From: a virus
DNA: 39,125 nt
Strand: one strand, 5' to 3'
IMG/VR virus record: IMGVR_UViG_3300025846_000007
Location: 1-39,125 of that record
In this document: one piece after another, positions 29,667 to 37,255 of the stretch
Position numbering within the stretch: position 1 is the stretch's first letter
How the letters are laid out: each line of letters starts with the position of its first letter
The notes under the pieces: model-generated
Seen by the model: the letters and a program-made list of their open reading frames with translations, nothing else
The model's database searches: none
What the model was told of the DNA's origin: nothing
Program-made: the position numbers and the translations under genes

Positions 29667-30106
29667 TTTGGCACCTTCTGGCACGGTTCCCAATCCTCGC
29701 CATCACAGGAACGCTGGCAACTGTCGGCCAGTGTTTGGTATTCAAACCGGTGGCTACCCGTTTCGACGCCGGTTCCGTCTACACGCGACACCAGCTCCCG
29801 GCGTTCATTGGTCCAGTCCAAACATCGTACCCACCAGAAGCCCGACCAGTCGGTTACGTCCAGCGGGATCATCGCGGGCGGCTCGGGGATGTTGCGGAAC
29901 TGGTAGCCGCCAAAGCTCTCCCCTGAGACTGGAGATACGATCACGGCGCGGTCGTCATGCCCAGCCTCGCTCAATTTAACTGCCAGCATCATATTCCCTC
30001 TGGCAATCCAATCCGCCGCGATAATAACGCATGCGAACTGCCGCATCACTTCCCCGTTTTCGTCCATCATTTCAATCCGTTTCGCTGGATTAATTACATT
30101 GCTCAT
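29663..30106 (-). CDS. Unknown early protein
   Basis: The ATG follows AGGAGAATGCA. The 147-residue product has a mixed fold with WIARGNMMLAVKLSEAGHDD near residues 33-52, a stretch GYQFRNIPEPPAMIPLDVTDWSGFWWVRCLDW, and a Cys near each end. No enzyme motif or membrane segment is seen. It overlaps the next gene by four bases. Confidence 0.7.
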   Translation of the reverse strand: MSNVINPAKRIEMMDENGEVMRQFACVIIAADWIARGNMMLAVKLSEAGHDDRAVIVSPVSGESFGGYQFRNIPEPPAMIPLDVTDWSGFWWVRCLDWTNERRELVSRVDGTGVETGSHRFEYQTLADSCQRSCDGEDWEPCQKVPK

Positions 30107-30132
30107 TGCATTCTCCTATTTCTGTTCGTTGG

Positions 30133-30324
30133 TTAATTCGTCGGGGCTTCGATCATTAGCACGCCGCAACCCTCTTGCTGACTCATTGCGGCCAGGCCGT
30201 GGCGCTCTGCCGCGTCTATCCATGCGAGGAATGTCTCATATTGCTCGCGAGTAGATTTAACCCACCATGCGCGGGGCCTGCTCCGGTAGAAGTACATTGC
30301 CTCTTTAGGCTCAGCGAGCTTCAC
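30133..30324 (-). CDS. Unknown small protein
   Basis: The 63-residue product begins MKLAEPKEAMYFYRSRPRAW and has an amphipathic helix (STREQYETFLAWIDAAERHGLA). The ATG lies within the end of the upstream coiled-coil gene (14-base overlap), which suggests coupled translation. Function unknown. Confidence 0.65.
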   Translation of the reverse strand: MKLAEPKEAMYFYRSRPRAWWVKSTREQYETFLAWIDAAERHGLAAMSQQEGCGVLMIEAPTN

Positions 30325-30694
30325 TTTCCCCCCTCTCCGCGCGGTCCAAAATGGCGGCCAATGATTCGCCGATGGTCACCGGGCATTTGCACCGGCCGTT
30401 GCACGAAAACACGATCTCACCGGAGTTTCCGATCTCTCCGGCGAAAACGCGCACGTTGGCGAGGGCTTCCCTGACCCGGCCGTGGCGAGCTGCGGCGTCG
30501 GCCTGGCGATTGATTGTGGTATCCCGCTCCATGATGGTTTCTGCCCGCGCGTCGAGTTCTCTCGAATGCACCTTAATAACCTCGCCCTGATAGACAGCCT
30601 TCTGCCGTAGCGTCTCGATCACTGCCATCGCGGCCGCATACGTCGCCTCCAGGGCGGCAAAACGTTCCTTCAAATCAGATACTTCGCTCATCAT
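30311..30694 (-). CDS. Coiled-coil protein with CxCxC tail
   Basis: The start (ATG ATG at 30694 and 30691) follows GAGGAGACA. The 127-residue product has a long coiled coil (about residues 1-75) of heptads rich in Leu, Ala, Glu and Arg. After this comes a short beta segment with CNGRCKC at about 98-104 and a final helix. The fold resembles small phage coiled-coil adaptors. Function unknown. Confidence 0.7.
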   Translation of the reverse strand: MMSEVSDLKERFAALEATYAAAMAVIETLRQKAVYQGEVIKVHSRELDARAETIMERDTTINRQADAAARHGRVREALANVRVFAGEIGNSGEIVFSCNGRCKCPVTIGESLAAILDRAERGESEAR

Positions 30695-30725
30695 TGTCTC
30701 CTCAGGTTAAATTTTCGTAGTTGAG

Positions 30726-30908
30726 TTACGCCGTCACCAATGTGAGGCTGGCAATAATCGCGTCTTGCGCCGCTATGACTGATTCCCGTATGGCGAGCGT
30801 CTTTAGCAGCGCGTCGATTACTTTGGCCTGGGCATCAATCACTTCCGCCTGATCCAATGACTTCTTGGCCAGTTCCTTGTACTGTTCAAACTCTGTTTCG
30901 TTGCACAT
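30726..30908 (-). CDS. Small coiled-coil protein
   Basis: The ATG follows TAGGAGATC. The 60-residue product is a nearly continuous coiled coil (QAEVIDAQAKVIDALLKTLAIRESVIAAQDAIIASL). It lies between another coiled-coil gene and the helicase region. An oligomerising accessory of the replisome is possible but not shown. Confidence 0.7.
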   Translation of the reverse strand: MCNETEFEQYKELAKKSLDQAEVIDAQAKVIDALLKTLAIRESVIAAQDAIIASLTLVTA

Positions 30909-30942
30909 TTCGATCTCCTATCGGGTTAAAGTTTCCGTTCAA

Positions 30943-31275
30943 TTACTGGTCTTGCAGTCCCGCGTGCATCCTGAATTTGCGAAGCTGGATAGCCTTTCGC
31001 CTCAGCATATACACATCCCAATACCACTCATCCGGCCAGCCCAATGCGGCCGTTCCAATATCCCCCTTGCCAATTGCCATTTCCAGCATATTCAAAGCGT
31101 AATCCCGGCTCTTGGCGACTTCCGCAATCGCCCACACCAGCCGCCGGTCAATGGTTGAAAACCATCGTTCACAGATTCCGCATTGTTTCGCCATCGCGAT
31201 TCCGGCCGCCGGTGTAGAGTTCTCGGCATAGATGATCTGTAAGATCGTTCGCTCGCAGTCTTCACGTTTCACCAC
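30943..31275 (-). CDS. Small protein coupled to the helicase gene
   Basis: A GTG at 31275 or 31272 overlaps the helicase stop. The 110-residue product has a C-x2-C pair (KQCGICERWF) and a helical domain (RRLVWAIAEVAKSRDYALNMLEMAIGKGDIGTAALG) that loosely resembles a DnaB N-terminal helical bundle. As it sits directly after the DnaB-like gene it may be a helicase partner or loader. The resemblance is weak. Confidence 0.65.
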   Translation of the reverse strand: MVKREDCERTILQIIYAENSTPAAGIAMAKQCGICERWFSTIDRRLVWAIAEVAKSRDYALNMLEMAIGKGDIGTAALGWPDEWYWDVYMLRRKAIQLRKFRMHAGLQDQ

Positions 31276-32636
31276 GTTGGCACCTCTTCCTGTTGCTGGT
31301 TCAAAATCTGATACCTTGTGTCAACAAGGTACGGCACCGTCGCCCCCGTCCCCGACTTGTTTTTCGCGATGATAAGCTCTATCTTATTCGACGGTACAAA
31401 CGTGCTCATATTTCCATTGTTCAACCGCGCGTGTTCCTGCTGCCGATAAAAATCCTCGCGATACAAAAGAATCACCAAGTCCGCGTCATTGAATTTGCGG
31501 TTGGTTCCCCGCAAGTCGCGCTCAGTGGGCCGCACACTCAGGTCGCCCGATTTGTTCAATTGGTCCAGCACCACGCCGGCGACGTTGTGTCGCTGGAAGG
31601 CGCGTTTGAGTCGGCCACTGATGCCGGACTGTGCCGACGTTTCATTTCGGGAGTCGCCAACGTCAATCAGGTGAAAGTGGTCAATGACGATGCACTGGCA
31701 TTTGTGTTTTACTGCCAGGATCGCAATTGCCCCCTCAATTTGCTCAATGGTGCTGGCGACGGTTTCAATCTGGATCGGCAACCCGGCAACGGACGGGGTC
31801 CATTCCCGAACCGCTTCCCGCTCATCCGCAGTCATCCGCCCGCTCATAATCCGGCGCGATTCCACCATTGAATCGTGAGCCAGCGAATTGCTCGCGATTT
31901 TGCCCGGCGTTTCCTCCAGCGCGATAATCCCGCCGGGAAAGCCGCGTTTGGCCATGCGGATCAGAATATCGCGCGACACCAGCGACTTGCCCGTGCGCGA
32001 ATCCGCACCGATCAGGGTGTAGCCGCCGATAGGGAAGCCGAATACCGCATCGTCCAACAACGCCAGTCCGGTTGGCAGGAAAAGCGATTGCCCGCCGTCA
32101 AGGGTTTTTATCAGTCCTTCAACCGCCTGTCGCATACTGACAATTGAATCCGCCCGCCCGGTTGCCGCTGCTGATAGTAGCCGGTTGCTCGCCGTGGTAA
32201 GCATCTCAGAGGCCTGGTCGCCATGCTGGGGGCCATAGCAACGCCGTACAACGTCTCGGCAGGTGATTATGGCTTCCCGTAACTTCCACTTGCTCAGGAC
32301 CGTCTGCGCGTGTTCTACGCCGGTTTCCTCAACGTTGGTGAGCATTTGGATCTTTTGGAGGTATTCCTTGCCGCCAACTTCATCGAAAACGCCCCGCGAC
32401 TTCAATTCATCGGACAAAACAATGGAATCGATCCCTCGCCCGGCGTGGAACAGGTCAATGATGCAGCGGTACATCAATTCGTGGTCGCGCTGAAAAAATG
32501 ACTCCGCAGGCAGTCCGGCGATGATTTCGGAGATTTGCATTTTGTCGCCGGCGATCAGCAGCGAGCCGATGACCTGTATCTCCGCGTCAATGGAGTGGGG
32601 CGGGAGGCGTTCAAAGTCTGTGGGGTCAATGCTCAT
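31269..32636 (-). CDS. dnaB: DnaB-type replicative helicase
   Basis: The 455-residue product has the DnaB layout: an N-terminal helical domain (residues 14-115, with PHSIDAEIQVIGSLL), a linker, then a RecA-like ATPase core. GADSRTGKS (210-218) is the Walker A, and CIVIDHFHLID near residue 310 the Walker B. VLDQLNKSGDLSVRPTERDLRGT is the DnaB motif 4 region, and the DNA-binding loop follows. Hexamers unwind DNA at the fork. It overlaps the initiator gene upstream by four bases. Confidence 0.94.
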   Translation of the reverse strand: MSIDPTDFERLPPHSIDAEIQVIGSLLIAGDKMQISEIIAGLPAESFFQRDHELMYRCIIDLFHAGRGIDSIVLSDELKSRGVFDEVGGKEYLQKIQMLTNVEETGVEHAQTVLSKWKLREAIITCRDVVRRCYGPQHGDQASEMLTTASNRLLSAAATGRADSIVSMRQAVEGLIKTLDGGQSLFLPTGLALLDDAVFGFPIGGYTLIGADSRTGKSLVSRDILIRMAKRGFPGGIIALEETPGKIASNSLAHDSMVESRRIMSGRMTADEREAVREWTPSVAGLPIQIETVASTIEQIEGAIAILAVKHKCQCIVIDHFHLIDVGDSRNETSAQSGISGRLKRAFQRHNVAGVVLDQLNKSGDLSVRPTERDLRGTNRKFNDADLVILLYREDFYRQQEHARLNNGNMSTFVPSNKIELIIAKNKSGTGATVPYLVDTRYQILNQQQEEVPTW

Positions 32637-33598
32637 ATTAGGCTCGTTATTGTGTGATCGGCGATGCGGCGGAACTCTGGCTTGACTGGCGATGCCGGGT
32701 TGGATCGGGGGTTATTCTGTGCTCTTGATAGCCAACTATTCAAAAACGTCTTCATGCCTTTCGCTGTTTTTATCTTCGCCGGGTTGCATTCACACCACAC
32801 GCGGGCCTTTCGACACTCCGACAAAATGTCGATGTTGGGGAACCCCAATGAAAACATATCAACCAGCGGTTGCGTCAATTCCCACGTCGGCGGCGTGTCC
32901 CGACAATCAAACGTCAAAAGCGGGAGGTGGCGGTCTAAACGCTCGTGGCTCAAACGCTGGGCCACGTCCATTACGTCGGTTGACTCGGAACACGGTTTTA
33001 CGGCGAGAGGGGGCGTAGCGTTCGTTTGGCTGGGGGTGGCTGGCTTTTTGGGCGGGTTGTCTTGGCATGAATGAGAATCAGCGGCCGCCGGCACCGAGCC
33101 GGAATACCGACTCCGTGCAAGCGTACTCGCCTCGGGTAAAGGATATGTACTCATATCAAGAGAAGGTAAAGACAAAGACGAAGATGAAGAGCCATCGTTA
33201 GCCATAGGCTTAGCCATAGGCTTAGCCATAGCTGAGCCATCAGGCTTTAACTGCTTATCCCATAATGCTTTAGCCCCCTTTTTCCCGCTCTCGGACCTCT
33301 CTTTTCGGTACGCCTGTTGCTTTTCGACCTCCATTGCGAGCCTTTTGTTGATGAGCCTCGATGGGGTGTCGGTGGCTGAGCTAAAGCATGGGCCGATGGC
33401 TGACCATAGCTGAGCCATCTCTATTTCCGGCTCTCCACACAGGCGGGCGATCTTCTGGTTGTCAGACGGGATAGAGCCTTCTCGCCAGCAATAGCAAAGC
33501 AGCTTGATATAGCAGCCGATCTCCCGGTTGCTCATCAAGGCAACGTTTTCGTCCGCCAGAAAGTCGGCTGGGTAAAACTGAAATGCAGGCGAGGTCAT
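32633..33598 (-). CDS. Replication initiator-like protein (DUF1376 type) with internal origin-like repeats
   Basis: The 321-residue product opens with FQFYPADFLADENVALMSNREIGCYIKLLCYCWREG, the DUF1376 domain found in phage replication proteins beside DnaB helicases. A low-complexity linker with MAKPMAKPMA and a Ser/Leu-rich run follows, then a C-terminal domain (RLDRHLPLLTFDCRDTPPTWELTQPLVD to NSWLSRAQ). The linker DNA consists of 12-bp direct repeats (33198-33245), as in lambda O, whose gene contains the origin. The gene has its own promoter and complex leader. An initiator role is inferred. Confidence 0.85.
   Translation of the reverse strand: MTSPAFQFYPADFLADENVALMSNREIGCYIKLLCYCWREGSIPSDNQKIARLCGEPEIEMAQLWSAIGPCFSSATDTPSRLINKRLAMEVEKQQAYRKERSESGKKGAKALWDKQLKPDGSAMAKPMAKPMANDGSSSSSLSLPSLDMSTYPLPEASTLARSRYSGSVPAAADSHSCQDNPPKKPATPSQTNATPPLAVKPCSESTDVMDVAQRLSHERLDRHLPLLTFDCRDTPPTWELTQPLVDMFSLGFPNIDILSECRKARVWCECNPAKIKTAKGMKTFLNSWLSRAQNNPRSNPASPVKPEFRRIADHTITSLI
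33198..33245. repeat. 12-bp direct repeats inside the initiator gene, candidate origin
   Basis: TTAGCCATAGGC occurs at 33198-33209 and 33210-33221, TTAGCCATAGCT follows at 33222-33233, and a degenerate GAGCCATCAGGC at 33234-33245. They encode MAKP repeats. A separate 16-bp word CCATAGCTGAGCCATC occurs at 33226-33241 and again at 33404-33419. Tandem repeats within an initiator gene are the hallmark of lambdoid-type origins. Confidence 0.6.
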
Positions 33599-33625
33599 TT
33601 AGCTCTCGATTCGATCTTGCAGCCC

Positions 33626-33737
33626 CGAATCCCTGTCACTGGCCTGAGCGGGCAAGAGTGACCAAACCGATGCCGTGCTTTGATGCGCAGTGGCAGGGAT
33701 TCGAGGTTGGAAAATAAACACTTCATCGGTTTTGGTC
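33626..33737 (-). promoter_or_regulatory. Structured leader of the replication genes with interleaved inverted repeats
   Basis: In plus coordinates arm A is CGAATCCCTGTCACTG (33626-33641), and its partner is 33688-33703, fifteen of sixteen bases complementary. Arm B is GACCAAACCGATG (33660-33672), lying in the loop of A. Its partner is CATCGGTTTTGGTC (33724-33737), complementary except one extra base. The order B'-A'-B-A in the transcript means the two helices are interleaved: they can form a pseudoknot or exclude each other. B' begins at the predicted transcription start. This points to attenuation or a regulatory RNA switch, or an origin structure. Confidence 0.6.
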
Positions 33738-33744
33738 GCCCGCC

Positions 33745-33772
33745 ATTATCCCGCGCCGGGTCCGATTGTCAA
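33745..33772 (-). promoter_or_regulatory. Near-consensus promoter of the replication genes
   Basis: On the minus strand TTGACA (33767-33772), a 16-base spacer, and GATAAT (33745-33750) form a nearly perfect sigma70 promoter. Transcription should start near 33738, about 140 bases upstream of the initiator-like gene, at the edge of the interleaved repeats. Confidence 0.82.
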
Positions 33773-33797
33773 GCGGTCGGGGGACTAAATCTTAAAT

Positions 33798-33825
33798 CCC
33801 CACGGCCGCGATAAAACGGCCGGGG
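33798..33825 (-). terminator. Hairpin between two early units, possible terminator
   Basis: CCCC-A-CGGCCG (33798-33808) pairs with CGGCCGGGG (33817-33825) with a single bulged base. On the minus strand the stem is followed by ATTTAAGATTT, a weak T tract. It lies between the small coiled-coil gene (33835-34017) and the promoter at 33745-33772 and would separate transcription of the recombination genes from the replication genes. Confidence 0.5.
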
Positions 33826-33834
33826 AGAGTATGG

Positions 33835-34017
33835 TCAAGCTTCGACGCCGGGAAGCGACAATTGGCCGGACTGTTTTTCGTCCAACAACTTATTCAACTG
33901 CTTGCGATAATCCTTCAATTGCTGGCGTAGGTCTGCCGTTGAATCTTTCACGTCGGCCTCAAGTTTGCGGATCGCCTCGGCCTGGTCTGCAATCTCGGTA
34001 TCTATGCTGGGTTTCAT
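33835..34017 (-). CDS. Small coiled-coil protein
   Basis: The 60-residue product is a coiled coil (IADQAEAIRKLEADVKDSTADLRQQLKDYRKQLNKLLDEK) with a short tail. Its ribosome binding site is weak, and a GGCC-loop-GGCC element (34030-34045) lies just upstream. It is the last gene before a hairpin. Function unknown. Confidence 0.7.
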   Translation of the reverse strand: MKPSIDTEIADQAEAIRKLEADVKDSTADLRQQLKDYRKQLNKLLDEKQSGQLSLPGVEA

Positions 34018-34029
34018 TGTCTGCCTGTC

Positions 34030-34045
34030 TGGCCATATTGGCCGG
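34030..34045 (-). repeat. Recurring GGCC hairpin element, copy 1
   Basis: TGGCCATATTGGCCGG on the plus strand, followed by TTAA. It precedes the ATG at 34017 by 13 bases. Related elements lie at 36747-36763, 37237-37253 and 38142-38163, each just before a gene start. Confidence 0.55.
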
Positions 34046-34106
34046 TTAAAGCCGCGCGTCGAGCGTTAGCCCGGGCGCGGTGGTCGTGCCTTAAAGCAAT
34101 GATGCG

Positions 34107-34427
34107 CTAAAATGGAATGTCGGACTCTGTAAACTCCGGCTGCTCGCTCAGCGGCGGTTGATCGTCGCGGTCCGGGGCCGGTCGCTGCATTCCCGCCAAA
34201 GGGGGTTTATGCGAGTCCGGGGAGGGCTGGTTCCCCTCGCGCTGTTGCGGCTCGCGTACTGCCAGCGACATAAACTTCACGCCGCTTTTCCCGGTCTTGA
34301 TCCACGCCGACAGGTTGTAAAGGTGCCCCTCAACCATGATATTGCCGGTATAATCTGGCTGTTTGTCAGTGGTCTTCCGGTCGTTCTTAAACAAGCTACC
34401 TTGCCCGTCACGTTGTTCAAATGCCAT
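34107..34427 (-). CDS. Single-stranded DNA-binding-like protein
   Basis: From the ATG at 34427 (a GTG at 34433 overlapping the RecT-like stop is also possible) the product has about 106 residues. YTGNIMVEGHLYNLSAWIKTGKSGVKFMSLAV fits a small OB-fold seen in phage SSB-like proteins. The Pro/Gln-rich tail ends in ESDIPF, close to the DDIPF tip through which bacterial SSB recruits replication and repair proteins. It follows the RecT gene, as often in phage recombination modules. Confidence 0.75.
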   Translation of the reverse strand: MAFEQRDGQGSLFKNDRKTTDKQPDYTGNIMVEGHLYNLSAWIKTGKSGVKFMSLAVREPQQREGNQPSPDSHKPPLAGMQRPAPDRDDQPPLSEQPEFTESDIPF

Positions 34428-34429
34428 AA

Positions 34430-35311
34430 TCACTTACCACCTTTCGCTTCTGCCGCTTCCCGCTCCAGGATCGCGGTTTTCTCCGCATCGCTCATTTCCC
34501 CGCCACCGTCCGGCGCGATCTCCGCGTCCACAAAATCGTCCAACTCGGATTTCGCAGGGCCATCGGCCGGAGCATCAACCATTCCGGCCGGCACTGACAA
34601 CGGTTGCGGTTCATCGGTTTCCTGCAACTCATCGGCGCGGATTGCTTCGGCCAGTTCCGCAGACAGTGGCCATGTCTTGCTGGCGTCAATGATTGCGGTC
34701 TTACGGGTCATCGCGGCCTCGTCCGTTGCCCAGACGTTGCCGGACTTGCTGGCGGCCTTGGCGCGGGCAATGCGGGCCGACGATACAACGTGGAATAGCG
34801 TTTGTCCGCTGGTCATGTCCCTCCACGTCACATACGCGCATTTGATTTTCGTCGGCGCGGCCAATCCGGTTGAGTACCACGGCTCATGGTGGACCTCGCG
34901 ATGGGTGCCAAGCCTGACAAAGAACTCTTCCCCTTCGTAGACCACTTCGGCCTGAATGTCGGCGATGCCCCGGCTGTTTCGGGCGAGCTTGGTCAACCCG
35001 CGATAACCGGGCTGGAACTGCGCCGCCTTGACCCATTTTGGGGCGGCCTTGCTGCCAATGTTCACGCTTCGGGGAAGTACATATGCCTCACCGAAAACCG
35101 GGTCGGGGTCCAGCCCCAATTTGGCGATGCGATAGACTGCATCTAATTTGCTGCTGTCGGTACATTCCGCCAGCGCCCGGTCCTTGCAGATAGCGATTGC
35201 CACGGCATAGAACCGCTCGCGGTCTACGTTCTTCGGAAGGACTGCAAGGAACTGGTCCTTTTTGTCGGCCAGGATCATATCGGCCGTTCGTTTGACGATT
35301 GCGTTGCTCAT
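34430..35311 (-). CDS. recT: RecT-family single-strand annealing protein
   Basis: From the ATG at 35311 (after GGAGTGACGCA) the product has 293 residues. FYAVAIAICKDRALAECTDSSKLDAVYRIAKLGLDPDPVFGEAYVLPRS and QFQPGYRGLTKLARNSRGI are the conserved RecT core, and the DELQE and acidic Pro-rich tail is variable. RecT anneals complementary strands with the 5'-3' exonuclease RecE. The RecE-like gene lies directly upstream with a four-base overlap. Family assignment is firm. Confidence 0.93.
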   Translation of the reverse strand: MSNAIVKRTADMILADKKDQFLAVLPKNVDRERFYAVAIAICKDRALAECTDSSKLDAVYRIAKLGLDPDPVFGEAYVLPRSVNIGSKAAPKWVKAAQFQPGYRGLTKLARNSRGIADIQAEVVYEGEEFFVRLGTHREVHHEPWYSTGLAAPTKIKCAYVTWRDMTSGQTLFHVVSSARIARAKAASKSGNVWATDEAAMTRKTAIIDASKTWPLSAELAEAIRADELQETDEPQPLSVPAGMVDAPADGPAKSELDDFVDAEIAPDGGGEMSDAEKTAILEREAAEAKGGK

Positions 35312-36237
35312 TGCGTCACTCCATTCCGGGTCAGCCATCGGCTCGGCCCATCAATTTCCTGCGTGTCGCTGTCGCCGGACCAGTCGCCGGATAAGAGACA
35401 CGCTTTGTAATCCATCAAGATACGCATGTATTCGTTGCGCCCGGCGGCCAAGCAAGCGTCTGACGCGCGGTAGGATGCCGACGAAAACGGCTCGGAGTCT
35501 TCTATTACCAGCCAGTACCATCGGGGCATAGTCCCTGTGACGGATTGCACCAAATCGCAGTAGAATGCCGCCCGCATTCCATAGCCGTATTTGTCGATGC
35601 TGTACTCGAATTTATCCAGCCCAATCTTGACCTCGCGCGGCGACGTAGGCGCGGCGACTTTTTTCAGGTCAACGATTGAAAACGGCGAGTTAATCAGCTT
35701 GTCCAATTTGGCCTTGCATCGCACGCCGTGAAGGTCGCCGATAACAACAACCTCGAATTGTCCGGGGGCTTTCCGTTGATTGTTCACCTTCCGCCCGGCA
35801 ATCGCGGCACACGCCCGCTCGATATTGTCCGCATCGGCAGGCGTGATATATTCCCGATCATCATCCAACGTTGCCGCATCGCCGGCGTGTGTACCGCAGA
35901 GCCAATGCCCGTCTGCCATGCCCTTGCCGCAAGCTCCGCAGGTATCGCCCTTGCGCGGCCCCGATTTCAAGACAGATTCACACGGTCCAATGATCCGCAC
36001 GCGGTCTGCGTAGAGGGCAGGCTCTAACACGCGAATATGGAACGCCCGGCCAAACTCGAGCGCATCGGTGTCTTTGCGCTGCAATCGGCCGTCAATGGCG
36101 GCTTTTAAGTGATACATATCCGAACTTCCCCAATCTAATATGGAGCAATTCATGGCGGGGATTTTGCGGTACACCTGCTCTGTCATGGGATAAATTCCGG
36201 GGCCGGGACAGGTCGGGGGTGTAGTTGTCTCACTCAT
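35308..36237 (-). CDS. RecE-like PD-(D/E)XK exonuclease with a zinc-like insertion
   Basis: From the ATG at 36237 the product has 309 residues. NCSILDWGSSDMYHLKAAIDG (about residues 29-49), the GRAFHIRVLEP helix, and GVRCKAKLDKL...SIVDLKK (D..D-x-K) are typical of RecE/exodeoxyribonuclease VIII-type nucleases of the PD-(D/E)XK superfamily. Unusually, a Cys-rich segment, C-x14-C-x2-C-x10-C-x2-H (about residues 87-118), is inserted. It would produce 3' tails for RecT. The Cys cluster may bind zinc or an iron-sulfur centre, as in Cas4/AddB nucleases. Confidence 0.88.
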   Translation of the reverse strand: MSETTTPPTCPGPGIYPMTEQVYRKIPAMNCSILDWGSSDMYHLKAAIDGRLQRKDTDALEFGRAFHIRVLEPALYADRVRIIGPCESVLKSGPRKGDTCGACGKGMADGHWLCGTHAGDAATLDDDREYITPADADNIERACAAIAGRKVNNQRKAPGQFEVVVIGDLHGVRCKAKLDKLINSPFSIVDLKKVAAPTSPREVKIGLDKFEYSIDKYGYGMRAAFYCDLVQSVTGTMPRWYWLVIEDSEPFSSASYRASDACLAAGRNEYMRILMDYKACLLSGDWSGDSDTQEIDGPSRWLTRNGVTQ

Positions 36238-36736
36238 GGCCGCTCCCTTCCGTCGCGTCCGCAACCGCGTTAACCCGCCCGGCCCCGCAGACAAACCCCG
36301 TGAGAATATCCTTGATCGGCGCGGCGACATTGCCAACCGGGTCGACCGCCGGCTTGTGAGCGGCTTCGTAATCGTCGGCGGCCTTGGCGGCAGCATCGTA
36401 CCGTTCCTCCATTCCGCAATCGCAAGACGTTGACTCTTGCGGAGCATCAGATCCGCATCCAGGGTTATGCCACCCCGACCCGCACAGATCCCGGATGGCT
36501 TTCACCATCGCGTCCGCAGTCGGCCCGGCAACGGTATCGACCGGCTCCGGCGTCACAATCGGCTGGCCGCATGCCGGGCAGGGGGTGGGGGCATGCAGAA
36601 TAAAAACGCCGCCGATGCAATCTACAGGATGCAGCCCGCATGCCTCACCTGCGAGACCGGCGCAGTTATCGCATCTTGCGTATGTGGTAAACTCGTACAC
36701 TTTCCCATTTCGTTCTACCATCTCTCCATGTTTCAT
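36230..36736 (-). CDS. Cys-rich early protein
   Basis: From the ATG at 36736 (after AAGGAACG) the product has 168 residues. It contains CDNCAGLAGEACG, CPACGQP and C-x4-C-x9-CDCG clusters, three or more likely zinc-binding pairs, plus a C-terminal Ala-rich tail. The upstream element 36747-36763 belongs to the recurring GGCC series. It overlaps the RecE-like gene by eight bases. Function unknown. Confidence 0.72.
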   Translation of the reverse strand: MKHGEMVERNGKVYEFTTYARCDNCAGLAGEACGLHPVDCIGGVFILHAPTPCPACGQPIVTPEPVDTVAGPTADAMVKAIRDLCGSGWHNPGCGSDAPQESTSCDCGMEERYDAAAKAADDYEAAHKPAVDPVGNVAAPIKDILTGFVCGAGRVNAVADATEGSGHE

Positions 36737-36746
36737 CTTCGTTCCT

Positions 36747-36763
36747 TGGCCAATCGGCCGGTA
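36747..36763 (-). repeat. Recurring GGCC hairpin element, copy 2
   Basis: TGGCCAATCGGCCGGTA on the plus strand (minus: TACCGGCCGATTGGCCA). It is located between the upstream gene's stop and the ribosome binding site of the gene starting at 36736. Confidence 0.55.
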
Positions 36764-36767
36764 AAAG

Positions 36768-37220
36768 TTAATCAATCCGCTCACTCGCCGCGTGAATTTC
36801 TTCCCACCGCGACATAACCAGCCGAACCGATTCCTCGTGGGAATCGTTGGCGATGGCGTCAACGTTGTCGGGCAGGTCGCTGGCGTTCGACGTGGCAGGC
36901 GTTCCCGCCCAATGGTCAATCCCGGACGCGCCCGTCACATCGCACAACACGTCGGCGTCAATAAACGGGCCCTCCTGTTGGCCGATAAATGCCATCGTCT
37001 CGTAAAATCGCCGATAGCCGATTTCTCTGACGCTGCGCGGGTTGCTTTCGATCAGTTGCCCGACCGTGGAGACGACGATATGCCGAGTGCCGTCGCTGAC
37101 CAGTGTGTTGCGGCGAAATAAGCAATCGGCGGCACAGATAAAATGGCCCGCCCAGCCTCGTTCTGTTCGCGTAAGCTCTGTTTTAGGTTCTATCCGCATG
37201 AGTTCTGTGTCCGTTGCCAT
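36768..37220 (-). CDS. Conserved-looking early phage protein
   Basis: The ATG follows GGAGAGGGAC. The 150-residue product contains TERGWAGHFICAADCLFRRNTLV and TRHIVVSTVGQLIE, a pattern that I associate with uncharacterised proteins widespread in phage early regions. The C-terminal part is acidic and helical (ESVRLVMSRWEEIHAASERID). No catalytic motif is certain. Element 37237-37253 precedes it. Confidence 0.75.
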   Translation of the reverse strand: MATDTELMRIEPKTELTRTERGWAGHFICAADCLFRRNTLVSDGTRHIVVSTVGQLIESNPRSVREIGYRRFYETMAFIGQQEGPFIDADVLCDVTGASGIDHWAGTPATSNASDLPDNVDAIANDSHEESVRLVMSRWEEIHAASERID

Positions 37221-37236
37221 GTCCCTCTCCGGTTTC

Positions 37237-37253
37237 TGGCCAAATGGCCGGTA
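37237..37253 (-). repeat. Recurring GGCC hairpin element, copy 3
   Basis: TGGCCAAATGGCCGGTA on the plus strand, flanked on the left by GGTTTC. It is located 17 bases upstream of the ATG at 37220. Confidence 0.55.
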
Positions 37254-37255
37254 TA

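Noticed and set aside
31293-31871. 192-codon plus-strand frame opposite the helicase
   Set aside because: The DnaB-like gene on the other strand has Walker motifs and operon context.
33198-33245. CRISPR-like array
   Set aside because: The units are 12 bp with no spacers and are in frame within a coding gene; no repeat-spacer array or cas gene occurs anywhere.
34158-34940. 260-codon plus-strand frame opposite the SSB-like and RecT genes
   Set aside because: RecT has clear family motifs on the minus strand; the opposite frame is Ser/Arg-rich shadow.
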